A DNA stretch of 64,000 nucleotides, from assembly GCF_020537505.1 (NCBI RefSeq), contig NZ_JAJBMO010000008.1, positions 62,001-126,000 on the forward strand, in the 5' to 3' direction. This document shows positions 49,552 through 59,020 of this stretch, in pieces; position 1 is the first letter of the stretch, and each line of letters opens with the position of its first letter. The notes under the pieces were generated by a model. That model did not search any database, was not told the DNA's origin, and was given only the letters and a program-made list of their open reading frames with translations. This DNA comes from Blautia glucerasea (GTDB taxonomy: Bacteria; Bacillota; Clostridia; Lachnospirales; Lachnospiraceae). A program made the translations under genes and the position numbers.

Positions 49552-50340
49552 TTATCTGGCGGTTTTTACATGCTCTACAAACAGACTCCGGATGCTTTCG
49601 TATTCGCCAAGCCCCTTCAGAACGGTTTCAACTTTATAGCCTTTCGCTCCGATCACATTTTTCCAGGAATCTGCTTCCTCCCCTGCCATATCATTCCTGG
49701 CATGGTCACCTGCCACGATCATAAACGGTGCGAGCACAACCTTCCTGGCGCCGCTTTTCTCCAGCTGGTTCAATGCCTGGTCAATTTCTGGATAGCCCTC
49801 TACAGTTGCCACGATCACATTTTCATATCCCATGTCTTTAAATCTGTAATCAAGAGCAGCATAAACCGTATTTGCATAATGCTCTGTTCCATGTCCCATA
49901 AGCACAAGTGCTGTTTTCTTATCCTGAATTACAGAAAATACATCTGCAATTGCTTTTACCACATATGCATTGTCTTCTTCTGTTGTAAGCAGCGGATTAC
50001 CGAATTTCACAGACTGGAAGTGATCAGCAGCTGCAAGAACATCTGCTTTCATAAGATCGTTCTCCACTCCATTCATTACGTGAGTTGGCTGAACGGTCAC
50101 CTCCTTGATTCCGTCCTGTGCCATACGCTCCATGGCTTCTTTCACGTTATCATAATGAATATGATCCCGTTTTTCAATTTTTGCCAGGATCATCTTGCTG
50201 GTCCAGGCACGATAGATCCTGTACTGGGGAAAAGCGGCTCCAATGGTCTCTTCAATTGCGTCAATGGTCACTTTTCTGGTGTCCTCATGGCTGGTTCCAA
50301 AGCTTACCACAAGAATTGCTTTCTTGGTGAGATTGCCCAT
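49552..50340 (-). CDS. cbiK: Sirohydrochlorin cobaltochelatase
   Basis: 262 residues. The chelatase motifs KAILVVSFGTSHEDTRK (first His) and VLMGHGTEHYANTVY plus FMIVAGDHARNDMAGEEADSW (catalytic and metal His) fit CbiK. It inserts cobalt into sirohydrochlorin for the anaerobic pathway. No signal peptide, so cytoplasmic. GGAGGTAAG precedes the ATG. It stands alone, between the riboswitch unit and a divergent gene. Confidence 0.94.
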   Translation of the reverse strand: MGNLTKKAILVVSFGTSHEDTRKVTIDAIEETIGAAFPQYRIYRAWTSKMILAKIEKRDHIHYDNVKEAMERMAQDGIKEVTVQPTHVMNGVENDLMKADVLAAADHFQSVKFGNPLLTTEEDNAYVVKAIADVFSVIQDKKTALVLMGHGTEHYANTVYAALDYRFKDMGYENVIVATVEGYPEIDQALNQLEKSGARKVVLAPFMIVAGDHARNDMAGEEADSWKNVIGAKGYKVETVLKGLGEYESIRSLFVEHVKTAR

Positions 50341-50498
50341 TCTCTTACCTCCATAATTTTATTTTCACACTGTAATTATAAGGTAAAAATTAATTTTTAC
50401 AACCCAATTTTTTTCGCATGCCTTAGAGCGTGTTGCTGATCACGGAGTGAACAGCAACCTTTCGTGTTATCTCTTACTATTTTCGCATTTTCAAAGCC

Positions 50499-50527
50499 TT
50501 GTCCTTCCTGTTCATTTATGGTAAATT
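50499..50527 (+). promoter_or_regulatory. Promoter of the inositol-phosphatase-like gene
   Basis: TTGTCC, 17 bases, TAAATT, 25 bases before the gene. Confidence 0.6.
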
Positions 50528-50551
50528 ATACCTTGGAGGTGTTACTTTTAT

Positions 50552-51328
50552 ATGTATAAAGAAAATCAGTCTAAGATCATTGACCTTGTCAAGCAGGCAA
50601 AGCCATTGATCTTTCAGGAAATGACTCACGAAAAGGTTACAGAAAAAGGGGCTGCCGACTATGTAACCAATGTGGATGTGGCTGTACAGAACTATCTGAA
50701 AGAAGTGCTTGGAAAGAAATTTCCAGATATCGCACTGATTGCTGAGGAAAAAGAAAACCTGGGGCTGGATCCTGCAAAATCTTACTGGATCCTGGATCCC
50801 ATCGACGGAACTACCAATTTAATCCGGGATTATCACCTGAGTGCCGTTTCCCTTGGACTTTATGAAAATGGGGAGATTACTTTCGGGGTGGTTTATAATC
50901 CATTTACTGAGGAACTGTTCTATGGGGCAAAGGGGGAAGGTGCTTACCTGAACGGGGCTTCTATCCAGGTTTCTGACCAGCCGGGATTCAAAGACGCGGT
51001 AGTGTCCTTTGGTTCTTCTCCTTATGAAAAAAACAGGGCAAAGGAATTGTTCCCGGTGTTTTATAATATCTTTATGAACTGTGCAGATTTCAGACGTACC
51101 GGTTCTGCTGCGCTGGATATCTGCTACGTGGCATGCGGAAGGCAGCATGCTTATCTGGAACAGAATCTGAAGCCCTGGGATTACAGTGGGGCCAGCGTTA
51201 TTTTGAGGGAAGCAGGCGGCACCATCACAGACTGGGAAAATAAGGAGCTGCCATATCTGGCAAACTCAGATATCCTGGCTTGCGTGCCACAGTTCCGGGA
51301 GATTTTGCTGAAGCTTATAAATGCGTAA
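50552..51328 (+). CDS. suhB: Inositol monophosphatase family protein
   Basis: 258 residues. The metal-binding signatures are DYVTNVDVAVQ, EEKEN, DPIDGTTNLIRDYH and, near the C-terminus, KPWDYSGASVILREAGG. It probably hydrolyses a sugar or inositol phosphate; related enzymes act on several substrates. GGAGGTG precedes the ATG. Not linked to the cobalamin genes around it. Confidence 0.85.
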   Translation: MYKENQSKIIDLVKQAKPLIFQEMTHEKVTEKGAADYVTNVDVAVQNYLKEVLGKKFPDIALIAEEKENLGLDPAKSYWILDPIDGTTNLIRDYHLSAVSLGLYENGEITFGVVYNPFTEELFYGAKGEGAYLNGASIQVSDQPGFKDAVVSFGSSPYEKNRAKELFPVFYNIFMNCADFRRTGSAALDICYVACGRQHAYLEQNLKPWDYSGASVILREAGGTITDWENKELPYLANSDILACVPQFREILLKLINA

Positions 51329-51425
51329 CAAGACTGCAGCCTGTTCTCAAAAGCTTTAAGCTCTCATATAAACATGCTCTAGCCCGTTGTTCGCAAAAAT
51401 GAAAGACACCACTATTCTCCCGCTT

Positions 51426-52067
51426 TTATTCTGCTGTATATTCACGCACTCTCAAGGGAATACCAAGCTTCTCTGCCAATTTGCGGCTTTTCTCAACATT
51501 CTCTTTGCCAATACAGTCTACGACCGTAAATTTCACATTATCCGTATACTGCCCGCAATCCTGCGCAAATTTCAGCATGGCGTCAAAAGCTTTTTCGCCG
51601 TAGGCTGGGCGTACGACTTCGTTATAGGATTTGGCATCTGGCATGTTCAGACTGATAGAAACAATATCTACTGCCTGACAGACCTCCCTGGCAATGGAGC
51701 GCTTATTGATCAGGTCTCCAAGGCCATTGGTATTCAGACGAAGCTTGATTCCCGGACAAGGGTTTCCGTTTCGGTCTAAATGTGCCGGATATTTGCTTCT
51801 CATATATTCACTGACTGCGATCAGTTTATCCAGCGCCATGGTAGGCTCACCATAGCCGCAGAAGACTGCCTCCTTATAACCGGAAAAGTCAAATCCATCA
51901 ATGGCCTTATAAATCTCTTCCATGGCAGGTTCTTTCTCAAACCATAAGGTCTTTGCACCACCTACAGAATCTCCATTGTTGCGGATACAGAAAGTGCAGC
52001 TGCAGGGACATTTATTTGTCAGATTAAAATATACCTCATCATTATAGCAATAAACAATATCAGCCAT
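51426..52067 (-). CDS. TatD-linked radical SAM protein
   Basis: 213 residues. The 4Fe-4S motif is CPCSCTFC (CxxxCxxC), followed by AVFCGYGEPTMAL and LRLNTNGLGDLINK, the organisation of the radical SAM proteins found near tatD genes. Its substrate is unknown. The SD GGAGCG precedes the ATG. It follows the pyridoxal kinase gene by 15 bases. Confidence 0.85.
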   Translation of the reverse strand: MADIVYCYNDEVYFNLTNKCPCSCTFCIRNNGDSVGGAKTLWFEKEPAMEEIYKAIDGFDFSGYKEAVFCGYGEPTMALDKLIAVSEYMRSKYPAHLDRNGNPCPGIKLRLNTNGLGDLINKRSIAREVCQAVDIVSISLNMPDAKSYNEVVRPAYGEKAFDAMLKFAQDCGQYTDNVKFTVVDCIGKENVEKSRKLAEKLGIPLRVREYTAE

Positions 52068-52082
52068 TATTCACACGCTCCT

Positions 52083-52931
52083 CTATAAAAGCTCTCCTAA
52101 ATATTTTTCAAAACAGACACCATCATTTCGGTCTGTACCTTCCTTAACCGTTTCTTCAATTGCCTTTGATAGAAATTTCACTGCCATCTCAACGCAAGTT
52201 GTCATAGACATGCCCTTCACCAGACCAGCACTTAGTACAGAAGCAAACAGATCTCCCGTTCCAGAATAACTGCCGCCGATTTTTTTCGCAAATCTCCAGA
52301 AAGAATTATGATTCTCTACAACAAGATTTCCCACACACGCGTCATTTTCCACACCTGTGATCACAGCAGCCTGTAAACCATATTCATTTGCAAGCTGTTC
52401 CCCGGTCTTTCCAATCTGCGCTAGCCGTTTCTCACCAGCCAGTTCCAGGAACCTGGCGTATCGTTTTTCCATCTCTTCTTTCCCATATAAAAGAAGCAAT
52501 GCTTCTGTCAGATTGGGTGTGATCACCTGGGCACTTCTTACCAGCTGTATCATCTTTTCCCGCAAGCCTTCTGTGTATATTCCGTAAGCACTGCCATTAT
52601 CTCCCATAACCGGATCCACCAGCACCATGGTCTTCTCCTGCCGGAATCTTCTGAGAAAATCAAGGATCTTATCCGCCTGCTCCTCATCTGCCAGAAATCC
52701 GGTATAAATCCCATCTGGTGAAAAGCTCCGCTTCTCCCATTCCTCCATGATCTGTTCCATGTGCTCTGTATAATCGTCACAGTAATAGGAAGGATATCCA
52801 GTCTGATTGCTGAGCACAGCTGTGGGCAAAGGCACCGCCTGCACGCCCATCACCGAAATCACCGGGATTGCTGCTGTCAGGGAACATTTCCCAAGTCCGG
52901 ACAGATCCTGAATTACCGCTATCTTTTTCAA
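52083..52931 (-). CDS. pdxY: Pyridoxine/pyridoxamine kinase
   Basis: 282 residues from a TTG at 52931, six bases after GGAGTG. Ribokinase-fold kinase: DLSGLGKCSLTAAIPVIS, VLVDPVMGDNGSAYGI, VITPNLTEA, and GSYSGTGDLFASVL with the catalytic Asp. It phosphorylates B6 vitamers to give PLP. It is divergent from a MocR regulator, the usual pairing for B6 salvage. Confidence 0.9.
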   Translation of the reverse strand: MKKIAVIQDLSGLGKCSLTAAIPVISVMGVQAVPLPTAVLSNQTGYPSYYCDDYTEHMEQIMEEWEKRSFSPDGIYTGFLADEEQADKILDFLRRFRQEKTMVLVDPVMGDNGSAYGIYTEGLREKMIQLVRSAQVITPNLTEALLLLYGKEEMEKRYARFLELAGEKRLAQIGKTGEQLANEYGLQAAVITGVENDACVGNLVVENHNSFWRFAKKIGGSYSGTGDLFASVLSAGLVKGMSMTTCVEMAVKFLSKAIEETVKEGTDRNDGVCFEKYLGELL

Positions 52932-53033
52932 ATATATCACTCCACTTGTAAATTTTTCGTTTATACTGTAGAATAACACCTAAGTGTATGTACAGAAATA
53001 TCCAAATTCAAGTTTTTTAGAGGGGACAGTTTT

Positions 53034-54362
53034 ATGTTAGACATTACAAAGAATCAGAACCGCACCACACATCTTTACATGGAGGTTTACGAATATTACA
53101 AAAAGCTGATCCTGGATGGAAAAATGGCACCTGGCAGCAAAATGCCCTCTCTTCGGAAGTGCTCCCAGGAGCTGAAGCTTTCCCGGACCACCATTGAGAC
53201 CGCTTATCTCCAGCTGGCAGCGGATGGCTACATTATGGCAAAAGCCCAGAGCGGCTACTATGTCACCGAAATTGCTTCCCATCAACACCAAAGCAGTCAG
53301 CCCGGCAAACACAATGAAACACACTACCGCTATGACCTGGCTTCCTCCGGCGTGGACAAAGAAAGCTTTCGCTTCGATCTATGGAGCCGTTATATGAAAA
53401 GTGCCCTCCGCCAGAACAAACGAATGCTCACTTACGGAGAGCCTCAGGGAGAGGCAGATTTCCGGGAAATCCTGGCAGATTATATCCGGGAACGCCGAAA
53501 CATCCTCTGCTCCCCGGATGATATTGTAGTCGGCGCCAGTTTCCAGAGCCTGCTGCAGATTCTCTGTCCCCTTATTCATGAAGTGTATCCTGATTTTCGC
53601 CAGGTATCCTTCCCTACCCCTTCTTTTGTTCATGGAAGCACTGTTTTTAGGGATTATGGATATGACATCCATTACCGTGATAAAGACTGCGACGTGGTCT
53701 ATGTTTCCCCTGCCCACATGACAAAATGGGGTGAGATCATGCCTGTGAAGCGCCGCCTGGAGCTTTTGAAATATGCAGATGAGCGTCATCACCTGGTGAT
53801 CGAAGACGATTTCGAAAACGAGTTTGTTTATTTCCAGAAACCTACCCCGTCTCTTTTCGGACTTTCCGGTGGGCAGGGCGTAGTTTATATCGGTTCTTTT
53901 TCCAGATTGCTGCTGCCTTCTATCCGTATCAGCTTTATGATCCTGCCACCAGAGCTTCTGGAAGCTTATAATAGGAAGGCGGTTTTTTACAACCAGACGG
54001 CTTCCAAGGCGGAGCAGATCGCACTCTGCCAGTTTATCCGGGATGGGCACCTTGCAGCTCAGACCAGGAGGCTGAAACGGCTTTATTCCTCTAAATTAAA
54101 GCAGCTCCGCAGCGCAGTCCGCCAGGTGTTTGGCCCTAAGTGCCAGATCCAGGTTGGAGCTGCAGGCACCAGTCTGGCACTTACCCTGCCTTATGAAAAA
54201 AATGGAGAAGAATTAAAAAAACAGGCGCTAAAAAAAAGCCTGCATGTACAGATTATAAAAGAAACGGAAAAGGAGGTAACGGTGCTTATGTCCTGTTCCT
54301 CCATGCCAGTACAGGATTTCGTACCAGCCTGTGAACTACTAAAATCTGTGATCTCAGATTAG
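53034..54362 (+). CDS. pdxR: MocR/PdxR-type regulator with altered PLP site
   Basis: 442 residues. GntR winged helix at residues 11-75 (MAPGSKMPSLRKCSQELKLS then RTTIETAYLQLAADGYI). An aminotransferase-like domain follows, with YGEPQGEADFRE, IEDDFENEF (Asp259) and VSPAHMTKWGEIMP. The PLP lysine position is Arg291 in YIGSFSRLLLPSIRI, where FSK is standard. Such regulators activate or repress pdx genes in response to PLP; the change suggests altered ligand sensing. A promoter (TTGTAA, 17, TAGAAT at 52946-52974) lies between the divergent genes. Confidence 0.88.
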   Translation: MLDITKNQNRTTHLYMEVYEYYKKLILDGKMAPGSKMPSLRKCSQELKLSRTTIETAYLQLAADGYIMAKAQSGYYVTEIASHQHQSSQPGKHNETHYRYDLASSGVDKESFRFDLWSRYMKSALRQNKRMLTYGEPQGEADFREILADYIRERRNILCSPDDIVVGASFQSLLQILCPLIHEVYPDFRQVSFPTPSFVHGSTVFRDYGYDIHYRDKDCDVVYVSPAHMTKWGEIMPVKRRLELLKYADERHHLVIEDDFENEFVYFQKPTPSLFGLSGGQGVVYIGSFSRLLLPSIRISFMILPPELLEAYNRKAVFYNQTASKAEQIALCQFIRDGHLAAQTRRLKRLYSSKLKQLRSAVRQVFGPKCQIQVGAAGTSLALTLPYEKNGEELKKQALKKSLHVQIIKETEKEVTVLMSCSSMPVQDFVPACELLKSVISD

Positions 54363-54425
54363 CAGCAAGACAGTCGCTAAGGTCTCATGAAGGCATGAAC
54401 TTTAACTGGTTGCTCACGTAAATAT

Positions 54426-54480
54426 AAAAAACAGCGTATACCTTGTCCATTTACACAAAACAAAGTATACGCTATGTTTT
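54426..54480. terminator. Bidirectional terminator between pdxR and cbiC
   Basis: AGCGTATAC with GTATACGCT, flanked by AAAAAACA and TGTTTTA on either side. Confidence 0.85.
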
Positions 54481-55120
54481 ACCCCCGGTTATTATCAATC
54501 ATATACAGCAGCGCATTGCAGATACATGCTGCTATATTAGAACCGCCCTTGCGCCCCCGGGCTACAATATAGGGCACATTAGTGTGCATGATCAGCTCCT
54601 TGGACTGTACCACATTCACAAAGCCTACAGGCACGCCAATGATCAGTTCCGGATCCAGTTTTCCATCCTCGATCAGCTCGTACAGCCGCACAAGAGCCGT
54701 AGGTGCATTTCCAATGGCAAAGATCAGCTTTTTATTCAGACAGGCGGCCTTATCCATGCTTGCGGTGGCTCTGGTGGAACCATTTTCCCTGGCAATTTTT
54801 GCTACGTCCTCATCCGACATAAAGCAGTAAACCTCACCCCCATATCTGGCAAGAGCCCGCTTGTTAATCCCCGCTTTTGCCATCTGGGTGTCAGTTACAA
54901 TACAGGCACCCTCTTTAATAGCCCGGATTGCTTTTTCCACTGCATTTTCGGAAAAGCAAAGATTCCTGGCGTAATCAAAATCGGCACTTGTATGGATGCA
55001 GCGCTTTACCACCAGCTCTGTTCCCGGGATAAGCGGGGTGTCACCAAGCTCCTCTGTGATGATTTCAAAGCTCCTTTTCTCTATATCCATAGGTTTTACA
55101 TTTTCCAGTTCTACCTTCAT
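54479..55120 (-). CDS. cbiC: Cobalt-precorrin-8 methylmutase
   Basis: 213 residues from the ATG at 55120, behind AGAAGGAG; a TTG at 55180 gives a longer form without an SD. It moves the methyl group from C11 to C12 to make cobyrinate. Signatures are IEKRSFEIITEEL, RCIHTSADFDYARNL (catalytic His) and VGFVNVVQSKELI. The last gene of the operon. Confidence 0.95.
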   Translation of the reverse strand: MKVELENVKPMDIEKRSFEIITEELGDTPLIPGTELVVKRCIHTSADFDYARNLCFSENAVEKAIRAIKEGACIVTDTQMAKAGINKRALARYGGEVYCFMSDEDVAKIARENGSTRATASMDKAACLNKKLIFAIGNAPTALVRLYELIEDGKLDPELIIGVPVGFVNVVQSKELIMHTNVPYIVARGRKGGSNIAACICNALLYMIDNNRG

Positions 55121-55188
55121 TTCTACTCCTTCTCCCGTATCGTTCTCTGCCTTATAAATGACATATTCTAATTCAGGCAATCTCTTTT

Positions 55189-56697
55189 TCAGATTCCAGC
55201 TTCCAAGATCTCATATATTTTCTTCATATCCAGATGCTTCCGGAGCTCTGCTGCCAGAATATCATACTGGGTTTCCTTAAATGCAGCAAAATCCATGCCT
55301 GTCATTCCAGATACATCCAGTCCCTTCTTTTCTCCAATGATCTGCACGATTGCCCCAGCCACAGCCTCCTTGTCAAAAACGCCGTGAACATAGGTTCCGC
55401 ACACATTGTCAAGATAAGCACCATCTGTCTTGCGCTCTCCGGTTACGCTGTCCTGGATCCTTGTGGATGACTTTGCTTCTCCCTTTAAGATTGTCTCACC
55501 CATATGGATCTCATACCCCTCCAGCTCCGTATCACTCAGCTTCGCAAATGCTCCTGTTAGCTGGTCAAAGAAACCTTCCACTCTGGTTCTGGTCTTTTTC
55601 TCTGCAAAAACAGTATCCATAGGAAGAAGTCCCATCCCCTTAATAGTTCCCCCGGCTTCCACTCCATGAGGATCGCTTAAGGTTTTCCCCAGCATCTGAT
55701 AACCGCCGCAGATTCCAAAGATCAGCTTTCCTTTTGCTGCTTCTTTTAAGATCAGTGCCTCCAGACCATTTTCCCGCATCCACAGAAGATCCTCCATAGT
55801 ATTTTTGGTTCCCGGCAAAATGATCATATCCGGATTACCAAGCTCAGAAGGATTTTTCACATAGCGAAGAGAAACTCCCTGGATGCTCTCCAACGGATTA
55901 AAATCCGTGAAATTAGAAATTCTGGGCACCCGGATCACCGCAATGTCAATCAGATCCACCTTGCGGTTTATCTCAAAACGCTCTGTGAGACTGTCCTCAT
56001 CCTCCACCTGAATGTGAAGATATGGGGCAACTCCAACTACCGGAATCCCGCTTCTCTCCTCCAGCATTTCCACACCTGGATCCAGAATGGTTTTATCACC
56101 GCGGAATTTGTTGATGATCAGACCTTTTACCATCTCTTTTTCATCCTCTTCCAGAAGCATCACCGTTCCGATCAGCTGGGCAAAAACGCCGCCTCGGTCA
56201 ATATCCCCTACCAGGAGCACTGGCGCTTTCGCCATCTTTGCCATTCCCATATTTACGATATCATCACTTTTCAGGTTAATTTCCGCCGGACTTCCAGCTC
56301 CTTCTATAACAATAATATCATTTTCGGCTGCAAGGGCATTGTAAGCCTTCATAATATCCGGCACCAGTTTTTTCTTATATTTAAAATAATCCCTGGCGCT
56401 CATGTTTCCCAGAACCTCACCGTTTACGATCACCTGGGAACCTACATCATTGGTAGGCTTTAACAAAATAGGGTTCATAAGAACAGAAGGAGCAATTCCG
56501 GCTGCTTCCGCCTGCATCACCTGGGCGCGGCCCATTTCCAGACCTTCTTTTGTGATAAAAGAATTCAGCGCCATATTCTGGGATTTAAAAGGCGCCACCC
56601 GGTACCCGTCCTGTTTAAAAATCCTGCAAAGGCCTGCTGCCAGAAGGCTTTTTCCGGCATTGGACATTGTCCCCTGCACCATGATTGCTTTTGCCAA
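55189..56697 (-). CDS. cbiP: Cobyric acid synthase
   Basis: 502 residues from a TTG at 56697, eight bases after AAGGAGG. It amidates adenosylcobyrinate at b, d, e and g. [20 protein letters not shown] is the nucleotide site. The C-terminal glutaminase has [14 protein letters not shown] (catalytic Cys) and GTYVHGVFD. Size is typical of CobQ/CbiP. Confidence 0.96.
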   Translation of the reverse strand: MAKAIMVQGTMSNAGKSLLAAGLCRIFKQDGYRVAPFKSQNMALNSFITKEGLEMGRAQVMQAEAAGIAPSVLMNPILLKPTNDVGSQVIVNGEVLGNMSARDYFKYKKKLVPDIMKAYNALAAENDIIVIEGAGSPAEINLKSDDIVNMGMAKMAKAPVLLVGDIDRGGVFAQLIGTVMLLEEDEKEMVKGLIINKFRGDKTILDPGVEMLEERSGIPVVGVAPYLHIQVEDEDSLTERFEINRKVDLIDIAVIRVPRISNFTDFNPLESIQGVSLRYVKNPSELGNPDMIILPGTKNTMEDLLWMRENGLEALILKEAAKGKLIFGICGGYQMLGKTLSDPHGVEAGGTIKGMGLLPMDTVFAEKKTRTRVEGFFDQLTGAFAKLSDTELEGYEIHMGETILKGEAKSSTRIQDSVTGERKTDGAYLDNVCGTYVHGVFDKEAVAGAIVQIIGEKKGLDVSGMTGMDFAAFKETQYDILAAELRKHLDMKKIYEILEAGI

Positions 56698-56794
56698 AAT
56701 GTGTTCCTCCTTTTGTATCTCTCTTACATAGCAGTTCGAGCTTTCCTGATCCATTCAAAAAAACTGCTACCATCCAATAGGAAAGCCGTGCTTT

Positions 56795-57841
56795 CTACTT
56801 GCCCGTATCTATTTCTTCTAATGCTTTAACAAGCTGTTGATTTTCCTCGTGATTTTTCACCGCCACCCGGTAATACCCTTTGGAAAGCCCGGTGTAATTG
56901 CTGCAGTCGCGGATCAGGATCTTCTTCTGTTCCAGCTTCTCATACAGATCCACAGGACCAGTAAAGAAAACGTAATTTGCCTGGGAGGGATAAACCAGAT
57001 AGCCTAATCCGGTCAGTTCCTCTTTCAGATATGCAAGCTCGGCAAACGTCATCTGACGCCCTGCCTCCACGTATTTCGTTTCCTTTAAAGCGGCAAGACC
57101 GGCAGCCTGGGCCATGGAAGACACATTCCAGGGCTGGCTCATGCTTTCCATTTTTTCCAGAAGGCTTCTGTTCCCGCAAAGCCCGTATCCCAGCCGCACA
57201 CCTGCTATGGCATACCGCTTTGTAAACGCTTTCAGAAGAAAAAGATTGTCATAGGTATCCAGATATTCCTTTAGGGTATATGTTTCCGGATCCTGCACAA
57301 AATCCAGGAAACATTCGTCCACTGCCATCAGGATATTTCGTTCCCTGCAGCGCTTCAGAATTTTTTCCAGCAAAGGCTTCTCTATGAGAAGACCTGTGGG
57401 ATTGTTGGGGTTGCACAGGAAAATAATGTCGATTTCTTCTGTCAATGCCTCCAGGAAATCTTCTCCCAGGGCAAACTGCTTTTTCTCATCCAGAGGAAAA
57501 AATTCCACCTGGCAGTCTATGCTGTACAAAGCCTGCTGATATTCTGCAAAGGTAGGTGCCGGTACCAGGGCTTTCTTCGGATTTACCGCCCTGCACAGGG
57601 AAAAGATCACCTCTGCAGCACCGTTTCCGCAGATCACCTGTCCGGCTTTCACATTCTCATATTCTGCAATGGCCTCTTTCAGGGGCGCACAGCCAACCTG
57701 TGGATAATCGTTGATGTGATCCAGGCTTTCTATAATGGCTCTTTTGATCCCCTCCGGGGTACCAAGAGGATTGCAGTTTGCAGAGAAGTCAATGCACCCC
57801 TGGTGATGATAGACATCACCGCCGTGTATGTGTTTTTCCAT
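56795..57841 (-). CDS. cobD: Threonine-phosphate decarboxylase
   Basis: 348 residues from the ATG at 57841, six bases after GGAG. PLP enzyme that makes (R)-1-amino-2-propanol phosphate, the linker of the nucleotide loop. IDFSANCNPLG at the N-terminus, FLCNPNNPTGLLIE and the PLP lysine in LLKAFTKRYAIAGVRLGYG are present. It lies between cbiP and cbiB. Confidence 0.93.
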   Translation of the reverse strand: MEKHIHGGDVYHHQGCIDFSANCNPLGTPEGIKRAIIESLDHINDYPQVGCAPLKEAIAEYENVKAGQVICGNGAAEVIFSLCRAVNPKKALVPAPTFAEYQQALYSIDCQVEFFPLDEKKQFALGEDFLEALTEEIDIIFLCNPNNPTGLLIEKPLLEKILKRCRERNILMAVDECFLDFVQDPETYTLKEYLDTYDNLFLLKAFTKRYAIAGVRLGYGLCGNRSLLEKMESMSQPWNVSSMAQAAGLAALKETKYVEAGRQMTFAELAYLKEELTGLGYLVYPSQANYVFFTGPVDLYEKLEQKKILIRDCSNYTGLSKGYYRVAVKNHEENQQLVKALEEIDTGK

Positions 57842-57982
57842 TGTTGTCTCCATTCAAGTAATTACACGATTTTATCGAACATCAGCACTTTAAATATACC
57901 GCTTCCGATGAACAATCTTATTCAAAATGCCAACGAATAATCTAATCCTAAAAATACGTAGCTGGCGTTTTATAAATTGTGA

Positions 57983-58948
57983 CTAAAATATCACTTTCAG
58001 AAGCACACTCAATCCAAAGAACAATATTGCTCCCACAATGCAGGTAGCATAAAGCAGCTTATTCGCCCTTGGAATATCCTCAACCGTGACTGGCCGGATC
58101 GGATCTCCTATGGTTGGCTTTTCATATAATTTACCAAAGTAATACGCGTTTCCCGCCAGCTGTACATCCAGCGCTCCTGCCATTGCCGCCTCTGTCTGGG
58201 CAGAATTAGGGCTGGCATGGTTGCGTCGGTCTCTTCTGTATATTTTCACTGCATTTTTGGTGTCCATGCCCACAAAAATGGTGGACAGAGCCATCAGCCA
58301 GCCGGAAATTCTTGCAGGGATAAAGTTTGCCACATCATCAAGCTTGGCAGCACATCTTCCAAAATACAGGTATTTGTCATTTTTATATCCAAGCATGGAA
58401 TCCATAGTGTTGATTCCCTTGTACAAAAACATCAGGGGGATTCCTCCAATTGCCATGTAAAGCATAGGTGCAATAATTCCATCAGAAGAATTTTCCGCAA
58501 CGGTCTCTACCGCCGCCTTAGTTACCCCCACTTCGGAAAGCGCCTGGGTATCACGGCCAACGATCATGGAAACTGCATAACGTGCTTCCTCGATGGTTCC
58601 ATTTTTCAGGCGGTCATATACTTTCATGCTTTCATCCTTTAGGGATTTGGTTGCAAGCAGCTGACCGCACCAGAAGGTTTCCAGTGCAAAGCCAAGCCAG
58701 AAATTCCATTTATAGAACAGATGAACCACTCCAAAAGGAATGAAGAAAGTAATTATGCAGACAAGGATCACTTCCAGAATGCCGCCTGCCAGCTCCCCTT
58801 TGTCTGTTTTCGGAAACATTTTCCGGATTCCTTTTTCCAGTATGCTGATCAGGTTTCCGATGAGGCATACCGGGTGATATAACCATCTTGGATCTCCCAT
58901 AAGCAGGTCAAGAATAAAGCCTGCGGGGAGAGTTAGTAATCGTATCAT
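57983..58948 (-). CDS. cbiB: Adenosylcobinamide-phosphate synthase
   Basis: 321 residues, polytopic membrane protein. It attaches aminopropanol phosphate to cobyric acid. ILDLLMGDPRWLYHPVCLIG at the N-terminus, MIVGRDTQALSEVGVTKAAV and ETVAENSSDGIIAPM, and HASPNSAQTEAAMAGALDVQ are the family hallmarks. GAAGGAGC precedes the ATG. Confidence 0.95.
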   Translation of the reverse strand: MIRLLTLPAGFILDLLMGDPRWLYHPVCLIGNLISILEKGIRKMFPKTDKGELAGGILEVILVCIITFFIPFGVVHLFYKWNFWLGFALETFWCGQLLATKSLKDESMKVYDRLKNGTIEEARYAVSMIVGRDTQALSEVGVTKAAVETVAENSSDGIIAPMLYMAIGGIPLMFLYKGINTMDSMLGYKNDKYLYFGRCAAKLDDVANFIPARISGWLMALSTIFVGMDTKNAVKIYRRDRRNHASPNSAQTEAAMAGALDVQLAGNAYYFGKLYEKPTIGDPIRPVTVEDIPRANKLLYATCIVGAILFFGLSVLLKVIF

Positions 58949-59020
58949 TTTTGTAGCTCCTTCATTTCACCTGTTTTTCAGGCAGTACGTTTTCTTTGCT
59001 TTATTTTGCAAAATAAATTC

